A DNA stretch of 64,000 nucleotides, taken from contig MJGA01000005.1 in NCBI GenBank assembly GCA_001910725.1, positions 1,364,001-1,428,000 on the forward strand, read 5' to 3'. Both the position numbers and the translations under genes were made by a program. The DNA comes from Phanerodontia chrysosporium. Taxonomy: Eukaryota; Basidiomycota; Agaricomycetes; Polyporales; Phanerochaetaceae. The notes beneath the pieces were generated by a model, which was not told the DNA's origin, made no database searches, and saw nothing but the letters and a program-made list of their open reading frames with translations. Numbering within the stretch: position 1 is the first letter of the stretch; each line of letters starts with the position of its first letter. Shown one piece after another: positions 32,139 to 44,051 of this stretch.

Positions 32139-33803
32139 CTATCGAAAGAGAAGGTAGTATACGGATACAAAGTTCAGCGGAGGAGAATTGCGAGAAAGCA
32201 TGACACATGCACGCGAGAGCAAAGAAAACGACACATGGAAGGCCGAGAATTTCAGCAAACAGGATAGACAAGGTTGCGAGAGAAAAATGCGGCTGCTACT
32301 CCACACGTTTGGCGCTTTTTGTACGACAAGAACCGCGAGCGTGCACACAATTGCCATCAGCGGCGAGAAGAAGTACTGCAAGTGGCGTTAGGGTGCATAA
32401 CAGATGACCAGACTGCAGGTGGACATACTGAAATCGTGAGGTACCCAGAAATCGGGCCGATGTCAACTTGAACAAGTTCTGCGACGTTCGCAAGGAGCAT
32501 TGCTGACGGCCCGGCGGGATGAGCACTAGAAGGAACCTGATAGATGTTCATGAGGATGTGGTAGTCAGAGGAAGACCGCGACTCACCACACGAGCTTGTC
32601 GTTCGTGTACCATCCGCGGCCCGCGGTCAGGAGAACGAACAGCAGACTGATGCCGGGCATGACAAAGAACCGCGTCAGGAGAGCGTACGTGGTCGGGATG
32701 ACGCCTGGATTGGCGTTCGGGACCAGCGCAAGCTCGGAGCCAACAATGAACATCTGCAAGGAGACGCTGCAAGCGATGTGAGCACGCGTCGAGGGCACTG
32801 CAGTGAAACGTACAAGAGCGAGCCAAGGTTATCAGCTGCTTCGGTTACAGAGCTGTATAGGGGGCTGTCTTCGTCGTAGAATGCATTGTGCAATGGCGGT
32901 ATGAGCTATAGACCAGACGTCAGTCGCTGGATTGCTCGCTGGCCTCGTGGGACTCACGCCGATCGTCAGCGCTATGATAGCTCCTAGCAAGGGCGGACTG
33001 ATAGAGCCCACGACTTTCTTTACAGGTTTCTCGAGTACCCGGAGGGACCTCGGCCAATGAATGTCGGGCTGGTCAGCGATCGGCTCCATGGCTTGAGAAT
33101 AGTTCTCGCCCCTGGTGCCGTAGTTCCTGCCGTTCTGGTCGCGCAAGAGTCCCACGCGCTCACTGTCTTGCACGACGGGGTTGACGTTCGCGGTGTGCGC
33201 ACCAGGAGAAGCCGGCGTTAGACTCGAAGGGCCGCCTTCGACATCCCTGTTGCCATTCTTTTTGTCCGCCTGCTTGTCCTGCCGCATGAGCCACGGCGCG
33301 AATTGGAACGTGAACGTCTGTTGCACAACGACATTGAGCAGGATAAGGGACTGTGCGCGCTTTAGTAGTTTGTCCGAGTCCTCGTCGCCGCTCGCGAATT
33401 GGGCGAGCACACCGGTCGTGCTGAGGGCCTGGAGGAGGAGGAGCGGCAACGCGCTGCTGTTTGGACGCCCGCACGCGACGATAACCCACGAGCGGGTCTT
33501 GAAGAGCTTCTGGCCGAGCCAACCGATGAGGTGGGCGAGGACCGTGCTCACGAAGCCCCAGACGGGCAGGATCCAGAGCCTGGCAATTTTGTCCACCGTG
33601 AGCTCAGGCCCCATTTCAACAACGATGAGCATCGGGAGGAAGAGCATGGAGCAAAGGTTGGACACTTTGTGCACGGTGTCGCGGTCGACGACACCTCGGC
33701 GAGCGACGACATATCCGGCGAAGAGGGTGAGGAGCACGGAGATGGCGCCTTCGAGCGCACCGAGAAAAGTTGCGCTGAACGACGAGCCCGAGGCGTCTGA
33801 CAT
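32139..33803 (-). CDS. Auxin-efflux-carrier (PIN/PILS-like) family membrane transporter
   Basis: From ATG 33803 the N-terminal helices read LEGAISVLLTLFAGYVVARR, VSNLCSMLFLPMLIVVEMGP and WILPVWGFVSTVLAHLIGWL, followed by a hydrophilic central loop (KQADKKNGNRDVEGGP). The C-terminal bundle includes VGSISPPLLGAIIALTIG, NLGSLFVSLQMFIVGSEL, TTYALLTRFFVMPGISLLFV, PSAMLLANVAELVQVD and ISYFFSPLMAIVCTLAVLVV. This is the PF03547 layout; yeast Ecm3-type proteins are relatives, and many sit in the ER. The substrate is unknown. After the last helix the frame stays open for about 60 residues (QKAPNVWSSSRIFLSQPC) to 32139. Such a tail is unusual and may hide an intron or a missed stop. Confidence 0.85.
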
Positions 33804-33991
33804 CGTCTGGACCAGGGGAAAGTTGGAGAGGAGGACAGCCTCAGGAACAGCTCACCTTTATGGGACCCCGAGGCGGGAGGAGCCATCGCAGGAACGCAGG
33901 GACATTAGTGACGGCATGCGGTTGGCATCGCGTGACGTCAGAGCACGTGATCGTAATCCGCACACGACCGTCTATATTTGCGACAACCGAC

Positions 33992-34968
33992 TCAACAGAT
34001 GTCCTCGTAGTCGTCACCAACGCCTAGGTACTTGCGAATCTCGTCCGCATCCACACCATACTGCCGCGTGAAGTGCGAAAGGAGCACCGCATAGTTGTCT
34101 GGGGCATATCGTCAACCGGGGCAACCAAGTCGAGAGGAAAGTCTCACCAGTCCAGCGGATAGCAGCTTCCTTCGCGAGGACAACAGCGCGCTTCTTCTCA
34201 TCCACCTTTGCCGGATCGCAGAGGCCGTACTGTGCAAGTTCCTTCTCGAGTTCCGAGAGCTCCTGCCTAGCAGTAGCGAGTTGTGCGAGTGCAGATGCAC
34301 GCCCAACCTGGCAAGGTATGAAAACGAGACTGGTACTGAGACTGCCCCAAACGACGAACACTTTCAGGCCTTGCTGCTTTTTCTGCCTCAATTGCTGCCC
34401 GAACCTCTCTCAGCTGCGTCTCGTGAGTTGCCTGAGCTTCTCTCACGGCGGCTAGTCGATTTTGCATCTGGTAGAGGATCAGCTGCTATTCTAGAGGCTA
34501 TGGCTGGAGTGTACTCACCATAGCCCCTCGCTGAGACGGAAAGCTCCAAAAGACTTCGCATAGCACCGCATATAGTCAACCTACACTAGGTATATGCGCG
34601 TGTCACGTACAGTTCGACGACCCGATCTTGTCTGCCTGTACGAGCCCATCATCCACGAGTGATTGAAGTACTTCCTTCACAGATTGAGACACTGGTCGAA
34701 TGTTCAGCACATAGGTATGGGTATGAGGGCGTGCACCAACCGATTCCCTTCATCTTTGGGCCAAGCTTCTCGAGCTCTTTGAGCTGGTAGAAATCTTTCT
34801 TATAAGACACCACAATGTAAGAGTAACGGTGATGAAGAGTTAACATCGGGCTCACCGTCTCGTGAAATATCTCTAGCAAGCGAATTCTCTTCTCTTCAGC
34901 TGAAAGGCCGCGCGGTGCCTGTATAATTGTAAGCTCGCTGTTGAGCCTGCACCACCGTGCCGCACCAT
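33992..34968 (-). CDS. MND1: Meiotic nuclear division protein 1 (Mnd1)
   Basis: Mnd1 pairs with Hop2 and stimulates Dmc1/Rad51 strand exchange during meiotic recombination. The start is an ATG-only exon (34966-34968) followed by a 47-nt intron; the protein reads MAPRGLSAEEKRIRLLEIFH, then FYQLKELEKLGPKMKGI, SQSVKEVLQSLVDDGLVQAD and GSSNFFWSFPSQRGAM, the winged-helix part. A coiled coil follows (LAAVREAQATHETQLREVRA, ARQELSELEKELAQYG), and the conserved end is AIRWTDNYAVLLSHFTRQYG and DEIRKYLGVGDDYEDIC, with the stop at 33992-33994. All segments match in order across about seven small introns, with no frame break. Its presence fits a sexually competent fungus. Confidence 0.93.
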
Positions 34969-36141
34969 GATAGTCGAGCGACAGTATCCGATACTCGAGG
35001 GATGACTGGACGAGTGGGGAGGAGAGTGGTCAAGAATGCCATGGCATGACACCGCGCAAGTCCTGCTAGCGTTCGAGCTGTCTGGCAGCCGTCCATATTA
35101 GGAAGTGGTAGCTCCTCGTAAGAGAACGTTTGCGATCCACGACTCTGCGGACTGTGCTCCTGCCATACGAAGGTGCGTGTTGGAGCACTACCGCAATCTG
35201 TGAGACGCTACAGGGCGAGATATCTTTGTTGGCACGGAGAAGGACACAGAGACTCGAATGCGATTGCAAAGAATTCTGAACATGTACAGATTGCGGTGAT
35301 TATCGTAGGACGCTCGAAGGAGATCCTCGGACAAGGATTGCTAAGCGTTCTAGATTCATGAAGAAACACACCTATGAGAGCCACTTCTCGCCCGACAAGG
35401 TGTGGTTAGCGATGGCACAATGGGCCCTGACGCTTCCGATGGGAGAGCTGGAGCTTGAGGGCGCGTCGAAACAGCGTGAACCACAGTAAGATTTGTTTTG
35501 CCGTTGGTCCAGGCCCGGGATTACGACGACAGAGCGCTATGCCGGCCTGAGGTAGCAAGCAGCAGGGATGGAAATCGCAAAAGACGGAGTCTAGACGGTA
35601 TGGCGTTGAGGAATCACAAGATCCAGAGCTACATCAACGCAAATGACTGTGTTGGTGGAGCGCATGTGTTGGGTGTACGGTCGTGAGTACTGGGGTGGTG
35701 CAGCGTTCGTTCTGGCGGTCCAGTCAGGCCTAGTGTCCCGTCACAACGGAGCAGATGGAAGCCCGAAGAACGCAACACGAGCGGAGAAGGCGGCGTCAGA
35801 AGAGTAGCCCTCCGACGCTGGAATGTATAGGGTCTGTTTTAAGTGATATTCGTGAAGTCAGTCGCGCAAGCACCCAGTGCAACTTTACGCACCAACGCTT
35901 AATCCGTTCTGCCCAAGCAAAGCAGCAGGCCGATTACGTGGGGCTGTGCTCACAGGCCGTTGCCATTGGCTGCGATGTGAAGGTCTGTGAGAACGAGAGG
36001 ATGGGGAACAGGTCAAGTGGTCAGGGACGCTGATGAAGGTCAATAAACTCACTTTCCCACGACTAGAAGGCGGAAGCGCCCGACTAGGAAAGGTCGCGAT
36101 TGTGGCGAGCGATACCGGGCGTAACGTCTCTCCCGCACGAC
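34969..36141. other. Intergenic region, 1.2 kb, no gene recognised
   Basis: Short open frames exist on the plus strand, but none shows a conserved motif, signal peptide or plausible exon chain. The region separates the divergent Mnd1 and Zn2Cys6 genes. Confidence 0.5.
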
Positions 36142-39039
36142 ATGTCGACCTCGCCGACGGACAGCACCTACAGCACCCAGAGCATCAAGCGGCGGCGGAC
36201 TAGCGACGCCTCTGTCTTCCACAGCCCTGGCGGACTCGCCCCGACACCCTCCCAGGACGGCGCCGGGCAGCATCAGCGCAGCACACCCCCGCCCCGCCAG
36301 CACAGCAGCCGCAGATTCCCCCGGGGCACATCCCAAAGCGTGGTGCGCGTGCGTGCACGGCGTGCAGGAAGGGCAAGAATCGGTGCGAAGGAGACGTGAG
36401 TGCGCCCGCCCCTGGCTTTACGGAGCCTGTGCTAACGAGCCTGGTCCGCCCCTCCGCCCGGCCCGGGTCACCACCCCACGACACCCCTCCCGCACCGCAC
36501 CGCTCGCCGCGACGCACTGACAGGCTCCCTGTCGACGCTGCCAGCTGAGCGGCACGCCGTGCATCTTTGAGAAACCCGAAAAGAAAAATGTCCAGCCGAT
36601 GGCCAACGGCAGCATCGAGTGCGTCCTCCCCGACCATGAGCAAGCCCACTGACTCAGACGCTGACCCGCCCTACGGCAGGCGGCTCTCGCGCCTCGAGGG
36701 CCAGTACCTGGTGCGTCCCACATGGTCTTTCTTGGCTACGAGCTGAGTCTGACACAGAGTCGTCCGCAGGTCATGCAGAGTCAGATGATTGGCATGCAGT
36801 CGACGCTCGATCGCATCCTCGCCGCTGTGCAGCAGCCTCCGCCAGTGTACAACCATGGGCGGGACCCCGTTATGAGTGGTCCGCTGCCGCCGATACGCAC
36901 GTCGGAGATGTACGACCCGCCTAGTCCTCGTCCAGGGAAGGTCTTCCCACCCTTGCCAGGCTTCGCACCCCCAGTACGCAATCCAGTCTCTCCCCCCACT
37001 CCTCTGCGCCTCATGTGTTTTGTAGCCACACAAATACGCTACATACGGCATAGTACCAAGTACTGCGCCGTCATCTGATGATGAGTCGGAAGATACCCTC
37101 CCACGATCCACCCTGAATGCCCCGATTGAAGCTCTGCAAGGTCTGGCAAATGCAGCTGCGGAGGCTGCAGCTGCCCCTTCAACATCCCCACCGAGGTGCG
37201 TCATAATGTTCAGCGAGCTACGGAAGGTGCTTAGCTCGTCGCCGCAGGGTGAAGAAGCGCAAGAGAGCCGAGCCGACGCCTCGAAATGCCTTCCCGCATG
37301 TCGTCGAGAAGGGACTGGTTTCTGACGCTGAGGCTCGTGAACTATACCACATGTACGCCCTTCGTTACCTGCGCAAGCACCATCCTCATGCCGCATAGAT
37401 TCTTCTCGGGCTGCCACATCTTCATCCCGCTCTTCGATCCGTCGTACGATACATATGAGGGTCTCATGGAGCGTACACCATGGACGTTCGACGCGATCCT
37501 TGCTGTTGCCGCGAAGATCCGCGCGGGCACTGGCCCCCTCCCTCCCAGCTTCTACCGTAGTCTTGAGGAAGCGCAGGGCATCGCGCGCTCGACACTCTTC
37601 GGACCAGTCGTCCGTAAGGAGGCGGTCCAAGGCATGCTTCTACTCGCCGCGTGGAGCACTAATGGATGGTTGCCTAGCGGACATGCGATGCGCATGGCAC
37701 TTGATCTTGGTTTACATCGTGCGCTGGAAAAGCTTGCTGAAGATGGCGGAAACAAGAAGCGGACAGAGGAAGAGGAGCGGAATCTTGGTACGCAATAGCC
37801 ACGAAATATGTATCTAAGGTACTAACATGCCTCTGCAGTTGTCTCCGCACGGATATGGCTGTGTTTGTATTGGTTCGATCATCAGTAAGGTCTTTGCCGT
37901 CGTCTAGGCGGGAGTGGCTGCTAACTGCTCTAGGATGAGTCTCGGTACCGGAAGGCCAATAGTGCTCCGGGACGAGTCTTCCATCCGTCATTGCCGATTG
38001 CTTCTGAACCATCCGATGGCATCGCCGACGGATGTGCGCCTTATCTCCCAAGTTGAGCTCATCGCGCAGAAGAGTGAGTCATCCATTATCATATGTGGCA
38101 TGAGGTTCTCATCATGCCATAGCACAAATATACGAGACCTTGTCGCCGCTCAACGGGCAGGTTAACCATAACACGCTGGCGTTTATCCGCCGCGCGAATG
38201 TAGCATTGGACAAATGGTGGCAAGATTGCGATGAGCTGCATCGCCAAACTATGGATGAAGACGCTTTGCCGCGAAAGATCCTCGCGGGCGAGCTCTACTA
38301 CGCCAAACTGTGGCTCGTCTGTGTCGCCCTGCGCGGCGTTTCGTGGGACAAGATGCCCTTCGAACAACGCGAGCTCGCGTTCCAGGCGAAGGACGCCGCC
38401 TCCGCGTGCCTCTCGAACCTCCTCAACTCGCCGACGTACCGCGCGGCGCTGCGGTACGCGGTGCACGACAGCCTCGTGACGGCGGCCTTCTCGGGCCTCT
38501 TCCTGCTCAAGATGGCGAACCTCTTTCCCGCCGAGGTCGACCTCGCCGCGATCACTGTGCAGGTCGAGCAGCTCGCGCAGGTGCTCTCCGACGTCGCCGC
38601 CGAGCGCTACGCGCTCACCCTCCGCATCATGCTCGCGAACCTCCGCCGCAAGATGGGCATGCTCGCTGGCGGCGGCGGTGGTCCCGGCGGCATGGGCGCG
38701 CCGCCACCCGCGCAGGACCCTGCGATGATGGTCCCGCAGTACATGGACCCGGCGCTCGTCCCGCCGACGCAGCCGTTTACGATGGAGGAGCTTGGTATGA
38801 GTCCGTGGGCGAGCAGCAACAACGGCAGCACGTTCAGCCCGAGCGCGATCCCGGTGTGGTTGCAGGAACAGGTCAGCATCTTTGACTTCCTGCTTCTCTG
38901 TGGCTGTTGCTGATGGTGTCTTCCACAGAGCTTAAACGACTTGGGCCTGCCTATCAACGGCTCGGACGGGATCTTCCTCCAGATGTCCAATACCAACGGT
39001 TGGACTGGGGACTTCCCGCCGATGCCAGAAGCGTGGTGA
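36142..39039 (+). CDS. Zn(II)2Cys6 transcription factor with fungal_trans-type middle domain
   Basis: The start is ATG 36142 (MSTSPTDSTYSTQSIKRRRT). The binuclear zinc cluster is split by an intron (36396-36533): CTACRKGKNRCEGD joins APCRRCQLSGTPC, giving C-x2-C-x6-C-x5-C-x2-C-x6-C. A linker follows (RRLSRLEGQYL, SQMIGMQSTLDRILAAVQQP). The regulatory domain includes HIFIPLFDPSYDTYEGLMER, MRMALDLGLHRALEKLAED, SARIWLCLYWFDHQMSLGTG and RPIVLRDESSIR. This is the standard layout of fungal pathway regulators, related to Leu3/War1-type factors. The C-terminus has a Gly/Pro-rich segment and ends PPMPEAW at 39037-39039. One base is missing near 36285 upstream of the zinc cluster. No target genes can be inferred from its neighbours. 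Confidence 0.88.
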
Positions 39040-39563
39040 CTCTTCAAGGGTTGCGTGGCTTGACGACTGTGTGTATGCTTTTATGAGAGCGGGACTGTTG
39101 GATTGTAGCCCGTCGCTTGTATTGCCGTCCATTGCTAACCCTGTACCAGTACTTACATCACGTCTCATGATACCAGAGTATAATGTCGTAAGAGAAAAAC
39201 CATGATGTAGCTCCGTCCCTTCGTAAAGGTCCGAGTGCCACCAAAGCTAGTCGCCTACTTGCACCTAGTGAGACATTATGGTAAGTGTCTCGGGTCGCTT
39301 GCGGTTGCGCGGAATGGGGGACGGCTGTCGACAAGGAAACTCTCTACATAGTTGCCGTATGGCTATAGTAGCTCATGCGCGAGTATATGGTATACAGTGT
39401 ATTATCGTGTACAATTTGTTCCAGAAGTCACAATCTCAACAGAAGAGCAGGGATGGGGCCACAAAGCGGAAAACGGAAACCCACACGTCAACGCAACACA
39501 AGGAGAGAACTGCAAGGCCGAGAATGCGGAACGAAGACGAGCAGCTAGCTGCGGGGTGCAACA
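39040..39563. other. Convergent intergenic region
   Basis: This lies between the 3' ends of the zinc-cluster factor and the PP2C gene. It includes AT-rich sequence with no coding signal. Confidence 0.5.
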
Positions 39564-40959
39564 TCACTGGGAGCGGGGTGGATTCCGGAAGCGAACGACG
39601 AGCACGGTGACGTTGTCCGTGGAGTAATTGCGGTATGCATGGTCGAGCAGCTCGTCGGCCGCCTTCTTCGGGTCCGCGACGTTGCGCACAATGTCGACTG
39701 CGCCCTGGTCGTCCACGACATCCCAGAGCTGTGGCGCGTGTCAGCACAGACGCTCAGCGGCGATGAGGAAACATGGTGGCGACGTACCCCGTCGCATGCG
39801 AGGATCATGAACTCGTCCTCCTCGGTGAGGTCCGTCTCCGTCGTGTACGGCGCGCCAACGACGTACTCCTTCATGGACGAGTCGCCGAGGGAGCGTGTGA
39901 CGGCGAGCACGCCGTTGACGCGGCCGCTCATGACGAAACCGCCAGCGTCCATGATGCGCTTCGCCTCCTGCTTGTCCGTGCCCTTGTGGTCGTACGTGAG
40001 ACGGACAGCCTTGCCGGCGCGGCAGAGGACGCCACGGGCGTCGCCCGCGTTCGCGCAGTAGAGCACCCGGCGCACGCGCAGGTCGGGCCCGGCGTGAATA
40101 TGCGCTCCCTGTCCTTGGCCGCGGGCGGCGGCGGCGCAGGGGCCGAGTCTGGTTGAGAGGCACGGCGCGTGTGAGAGGAGGTGCCGAGGCTGCGGAACGC
40201 GTTCTTGAGCTTACTGCGTTTCGTCTGCTTGGACGTCGTGGACGACTTTGTGCTCTCCGGGCTCTCCTCGCCACTCTCCGCCTCGGCCTCAATCATGTCT
40301 GTTGTGATGCCGAGCGGGTCAAAACCGTCTGGGAGGAAGCTCTGCTTGCCGTCAGCGTCCTCGAGGCGCAGGAACGCGGTCACCGCGGTACAGCCCGAGT
40401 GCATCTTGCCCTCCGACTCTTCAGAGAGCCGAGTGAGGTTAACGTCGACCTCGTGGAAGGTTTGGTTGAGCACATCGGGGATGGTGTCTTGGGGCGACTT
40501 GCGCAATGCGTCGAGGAGACACTAATGTGTTTCACAGTCGGCGGTCAAGGGCGGCGCAGGACAGATGGGGCGCGTACCAGTGAAAAGTTCTGCCCACACC
40601 ATTCCGCGGCGTGTTTCCCCGCGTGCCCATCGAATATTGCAAAGAAGCCCTGCCCATGGATGCCGGCGAAGGGGACGACGATGGAGTGGGCGTCTTCCAT
40701 GAAACGCCTTGGACCCTTGGACTCGGTCACTGCACATTTGAAGGATAGATGATCTGGAAAGGCGTCCTCGCTGTGTGTGCCTGTCACCACCTCTCTGTGA
40801 ACGAATGGGCTGAGTGACAATGGGAAAACGGGATGCGGAAGCACTCACTGGGAGACCGGCGGCACCGTTGGGGCTGTCGGCGGCACAGGTTAGGGGGACA
40901 CGTTGACAACGCGGGTAAAGGCACGTACTGCTCTCGAGATCGATTGGAACGGGTGCCAT
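39564..40959 (-). CDS. PTC1: PP2C-family protein phosphatase (Ptc1-like)
   Basis: This Mg/Mn-dependent Ser/Thr phosphatase is of the type that in yeasts restrains MAP-kinase pathways. From ATG 40959 two short exons lead to [20 protein letters not shown] and [20 protein letters not shown], then [86 protein letters not shown] and [14 protein letters not shown], so the metal-binding Asp residues are present. A disordered insertion of about 90 residues ([20 protein letters not shown]) sits between the GCTA strand and the NAGD motif. One base is missing near 40090, at the end of this insertion. The stop is at 39564-39566. Assignment to Ptc1 is by overall similarity. Confidence 0.88.
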
Positions 40960-41627
40960 GTATGCTGGTAAAATGCGAGGAAAAGTGTGGCTGTTTCAAA
41001 GGCAGGTGGTGGTGCTGAGTAGAGAGGCAGAGGAGTGGGGCGCCGCTTGTTTGGACTCGCAAGGCGCGGAGCACGCGTCATTTACCCCGGAGCTACGCGT
41101 AGCCACGTGGGATATCCTGCGCATTATTTACGGCCGACGAGGCTGTCGCCAGCCCGAGCTGCACCACGGCGGCCTGGGCGCACGCAACGGGGGACAGTGA
41201 CCGACAAGGCCCCGCAGTCGCAGGCCCGAGAGTGGTTGAAACACTTTTGCTAACGGAGTCGTGTGAACTCGACGTGATCTAGGCCCAACGGGTCGCTAAC
41301 TCCGAGAACATACGCCAGATATGGGCAGTGGCATCAACGCGATCTCGGCCCTGATTTCACTCGCTTTTCGTCAAAAGTCGTCTCGACGACCAGGCTCGCG
41401 TCAGAGCGTGCTAGCTCACAGAATATACCTGCTCGCTGCGATGAGGACCTGCACGCGCCGCGTTAGAATCCATGGCTGAGAGGAGTATAAAAGGAATATG
41501 ACGCAGAATCGATCAAGCGTCGGACGGTGCCGAGCCTGTTGGAGGTTGCTGTCGAGCAAGCACAGCGTTTGCTCCTCAACTCCCACTCTCTCCCAATCCA
41601 CTCGTTCGAGCTCTTCGCAACCTGTGG
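40960..41627. other. Divergent promoter region with two ACGCGT motifs and a CACGTG
   Basis: It lies between the start codons of the PP2C and eIF5-mimic genes. ACGCGT occurs at 41073-41078 and 41095-41100, and CACGTG follows within 12 bp. A TATA box for the plus-strand gene is listed separately. No gene is visible. Confidence 0.55.
41486..41493 (+). promoter_or_regulatory. TATA box upstream of the eIF5-mimic gene
   Basis: TATAAAAG lies about 135-142 bp upstream of ATG 41628, implying a leader of roughly 100 nt. Confidence 0.5.
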
Positions 41628-43278
41628 ATGTCTACACAACAAGCCGCTGCTAAGCCTTCGCTGCAAGGGGTCAGAATCAAAGCCAGGAAAGGCGCTGTCA
41701 AGGCCCACGCAAAGCACGAGCCCTCAGGTAGCTACACATCTCGTCTTGCGACGTCCCCCCTTTTGCTCACATCCCCCCTCAGTCTTCAGAGACCAACTCT
41801 ACAAGTATCTTGAAACCGTTCAAGAGGGCGATTTCGACGGCTACTACAACAAACTAGTCGCAGCCGGTGGTCAGCTCGAGTTTCTCAAGTATGCAGACGC
41901 CCTTTACGAGATCCTCCTCGTCGGCGGCCTCCTCCAGCCCGGCGGCAGCTATGTCGACGATGGAGCTCCGCCATCTCCGTTCTCCATCTTCAAGGCCAAA
42001 GAGCCGGTGGAGGTGGCTGACGTGAAGAAATACGTTGAGGTCCTGAACAAGCTTGTCCGTCGGTTCGTGTATCCTCCTGTCTGAGCTCGCAGAGAGTACT
42101 AACAAGTTTTTCAGTTACAAGTACCTCCAGAAGCCCCTCGAGGAATCTTCTCTTCCTGCGCTGCTCCAGTATGTCAACCGGTGGTCTGAAATCGAGCGTG
42201 AAAAGTTTGCAACGGCTACCGCGGTGATGATCGCGCAGGGTCTGGCGACCGCGGCGCCGTTGCTTACGCTCACCAAAGATCACTTGGTCAAGAACGGTTA
42301 GTTCTCGCCTTACGACTGCAAGCATCCTGCTGATGACTGCACACCCGCAGACCTCGCGATCAACACGATCACACTGATCTTCCGCGCGTACCTGCAGGAG
42401 CAGTCTATCGACCACCTTGCGACGGCGCTCCGCAAGGGCGGCGTGCGCGACTTGCTCGCGTTCTTCCCGCCGAACCGCCGCTCGGACAAGATCCTCGACG
42501 AGCACTTCCGCAACGCGGGCCTGCCTCAGGTCGCCGAGTGGTGGACGAAGCGGCAGTACGCGGCCCTCAAGGAAGGCGTCGTCTCGACGCTGAAGGAGAT
42601 GCTCGACAACGGCGACGCATACAGCGATGTGCGTAATCCATCAGGATATATGCGGGCTTTCATGGAGCTGACGGCCTGTGCAGATCGTTGCTGCCATCAA
42701 GGCGAAGCAGGAGGAGCAGCCTCTCCCCGACGCCGAGCTCATCCAGTGCATCTGGCAGGCCCTCGTCTCCTCCATCGAGTGGAGCGCACGTCAGGATCAG
42801 AACGAGGCCCTTGCTATTCGCGAAATTACCGTGCGTCGTCACCCACGCCAAACCATTCCAGCGCCTCCTGACATGTGCACGCCTCCAGAAATTCGCAGAG
42901 ATTCTCGAACCGTTTTGCAACGGACCCAAGACTGAAGTCGCATTAATCAACGCAGTGCAAGTGTACTCATACGAAGACACCCGTATCATCAAGGCATTCC
43001 CTCAGATCCTCAAGGTACGTTCCTCGGCAAGTGAAAGACGGACTGCATATCTGACGGGAGTGGCTGCAGGTTTTGTACAATAAGGACTGTGTCTCTGACC
43101 AAGCCATCATCTACTGGCACCAGAAGGGCTCGAAGCCGCAGGGCAGGCAGCACTTCCTCAACGCGACCGCTCCGCTCGTCAAGGTAAGCTCGATCCTTAC
43201 TCCCGTCATGTGAACATAGACTGACGCTGTGCACAGTTCCTGCAGGAGCAAGAGAGCGATGAGGAGGACGAAGAGTAG
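41628..43278 (+). CDS. eIF5-mimic protein (BZW/5MP family, W2 domain)
   Basis: 5MP proteins resemble the C-terminal part of eIF5, bind eIF2 and eIF3 and tune start-codon selection. The start MSTQQAAAKPSLQGVRIKAR and KARKGAVKAHAKHEPSVFRD match BZW1/2, followed by GGQLEFLKYADALYEILLVG, GLLQPGGSYVDDG and VLNKLVRRYKYLQKPLEES. The MIF4G-like helical part leads to the W2 domain (DAELIQCIWQALVSSIEW, YNKDCVSDQAIIYWHQKGSK, NATAPLVKFLQEQESDEEDE) with its acidic-aromatic tail. The stop is at 43276-43278. About six short introns join cleanly without a frame break. Family members are absent from budding yeast but found in basidiomycetes and animals (established knowledge, from memory). Confidence 0.9.
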
Positions 43279-44051
43279 AGGCTGTCGGACCTGACGGTGC
43301 AGCTCGGTAGTTTTTGTTTCGCAACGCAGCCGTATATGTGTATACAGTATATTCATGGTCTCGATGGGTTCGTTAGTTTTGTGGTTGAAAGAGATGTGGG
43401 TGAAATACCTTACGCCTTGCGGACCATTGGGGATGCACGAGCCATCGCGGAGGTCTCGCTCTGACACGCCGGAAAGTAGGGGGCGCTTGCAGGTGGCTTC
43501 GTGGCGACGACGCATCAACTCTGAGAGAGGCTCGACCCTTGGTCCTTCCAACATGCTGCGAAGCTGCATACCACCTTGTGTGTCGCGGACGACGTCGCGC
43601 AGGGGTGTTCGCCGTCGGCTGCTAGCATTCCCACCCCAATATCCTTGCCCATGCTCTCCTATCACATCTGGGTGTAACAGGGTGTCCTCGGGACCTCGAT
43701 AGCGTGCTCAAGATGGTGACCAGACTCTGCGCCGCTCTGGCAGCTCTCTGTCTTCACTCGCACACGAACTTGGAGCGGCCGAGGGGCATCGTGCGACGAG
43801 GGCCATCGGTGACCAAAAGCAGACAGAGAGCAAGGCATGCCGAGCTTCTTTGTGCGGCGCGATCAAGCTGGGTGGAATCGTCGACCGCACCGCGGGACAA
43901 TACCCCTCCTTTGGCATGCTTCTTGTCCCCGCCATCGCCATAAAAACCAACCAGAGGCTTGTTCGACAGCCTTGAACGACGACGACCACCCCGTCCCCCA
44001 CGTCCTCGTCGCCCGTGTCACCCGTCCACACCACAAAAGCGCGCGACCGCC
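43279..44051 (+). other. Intergenic region upstream of the PASK-like kinase
   Basis: About 770 bp without a recognisable gene; a CATAAAAAC stretch at 43939-43947 could be the core promoter element of the kinase gene. Confidence 0.5.

Noticed and set aside
35173..36033. Several short plus-strand open frames in the Mnd1 / zinc-cluster gap
   Set aside because: Short, without shared splice phase or recognisable sequence; treated as non-coding.
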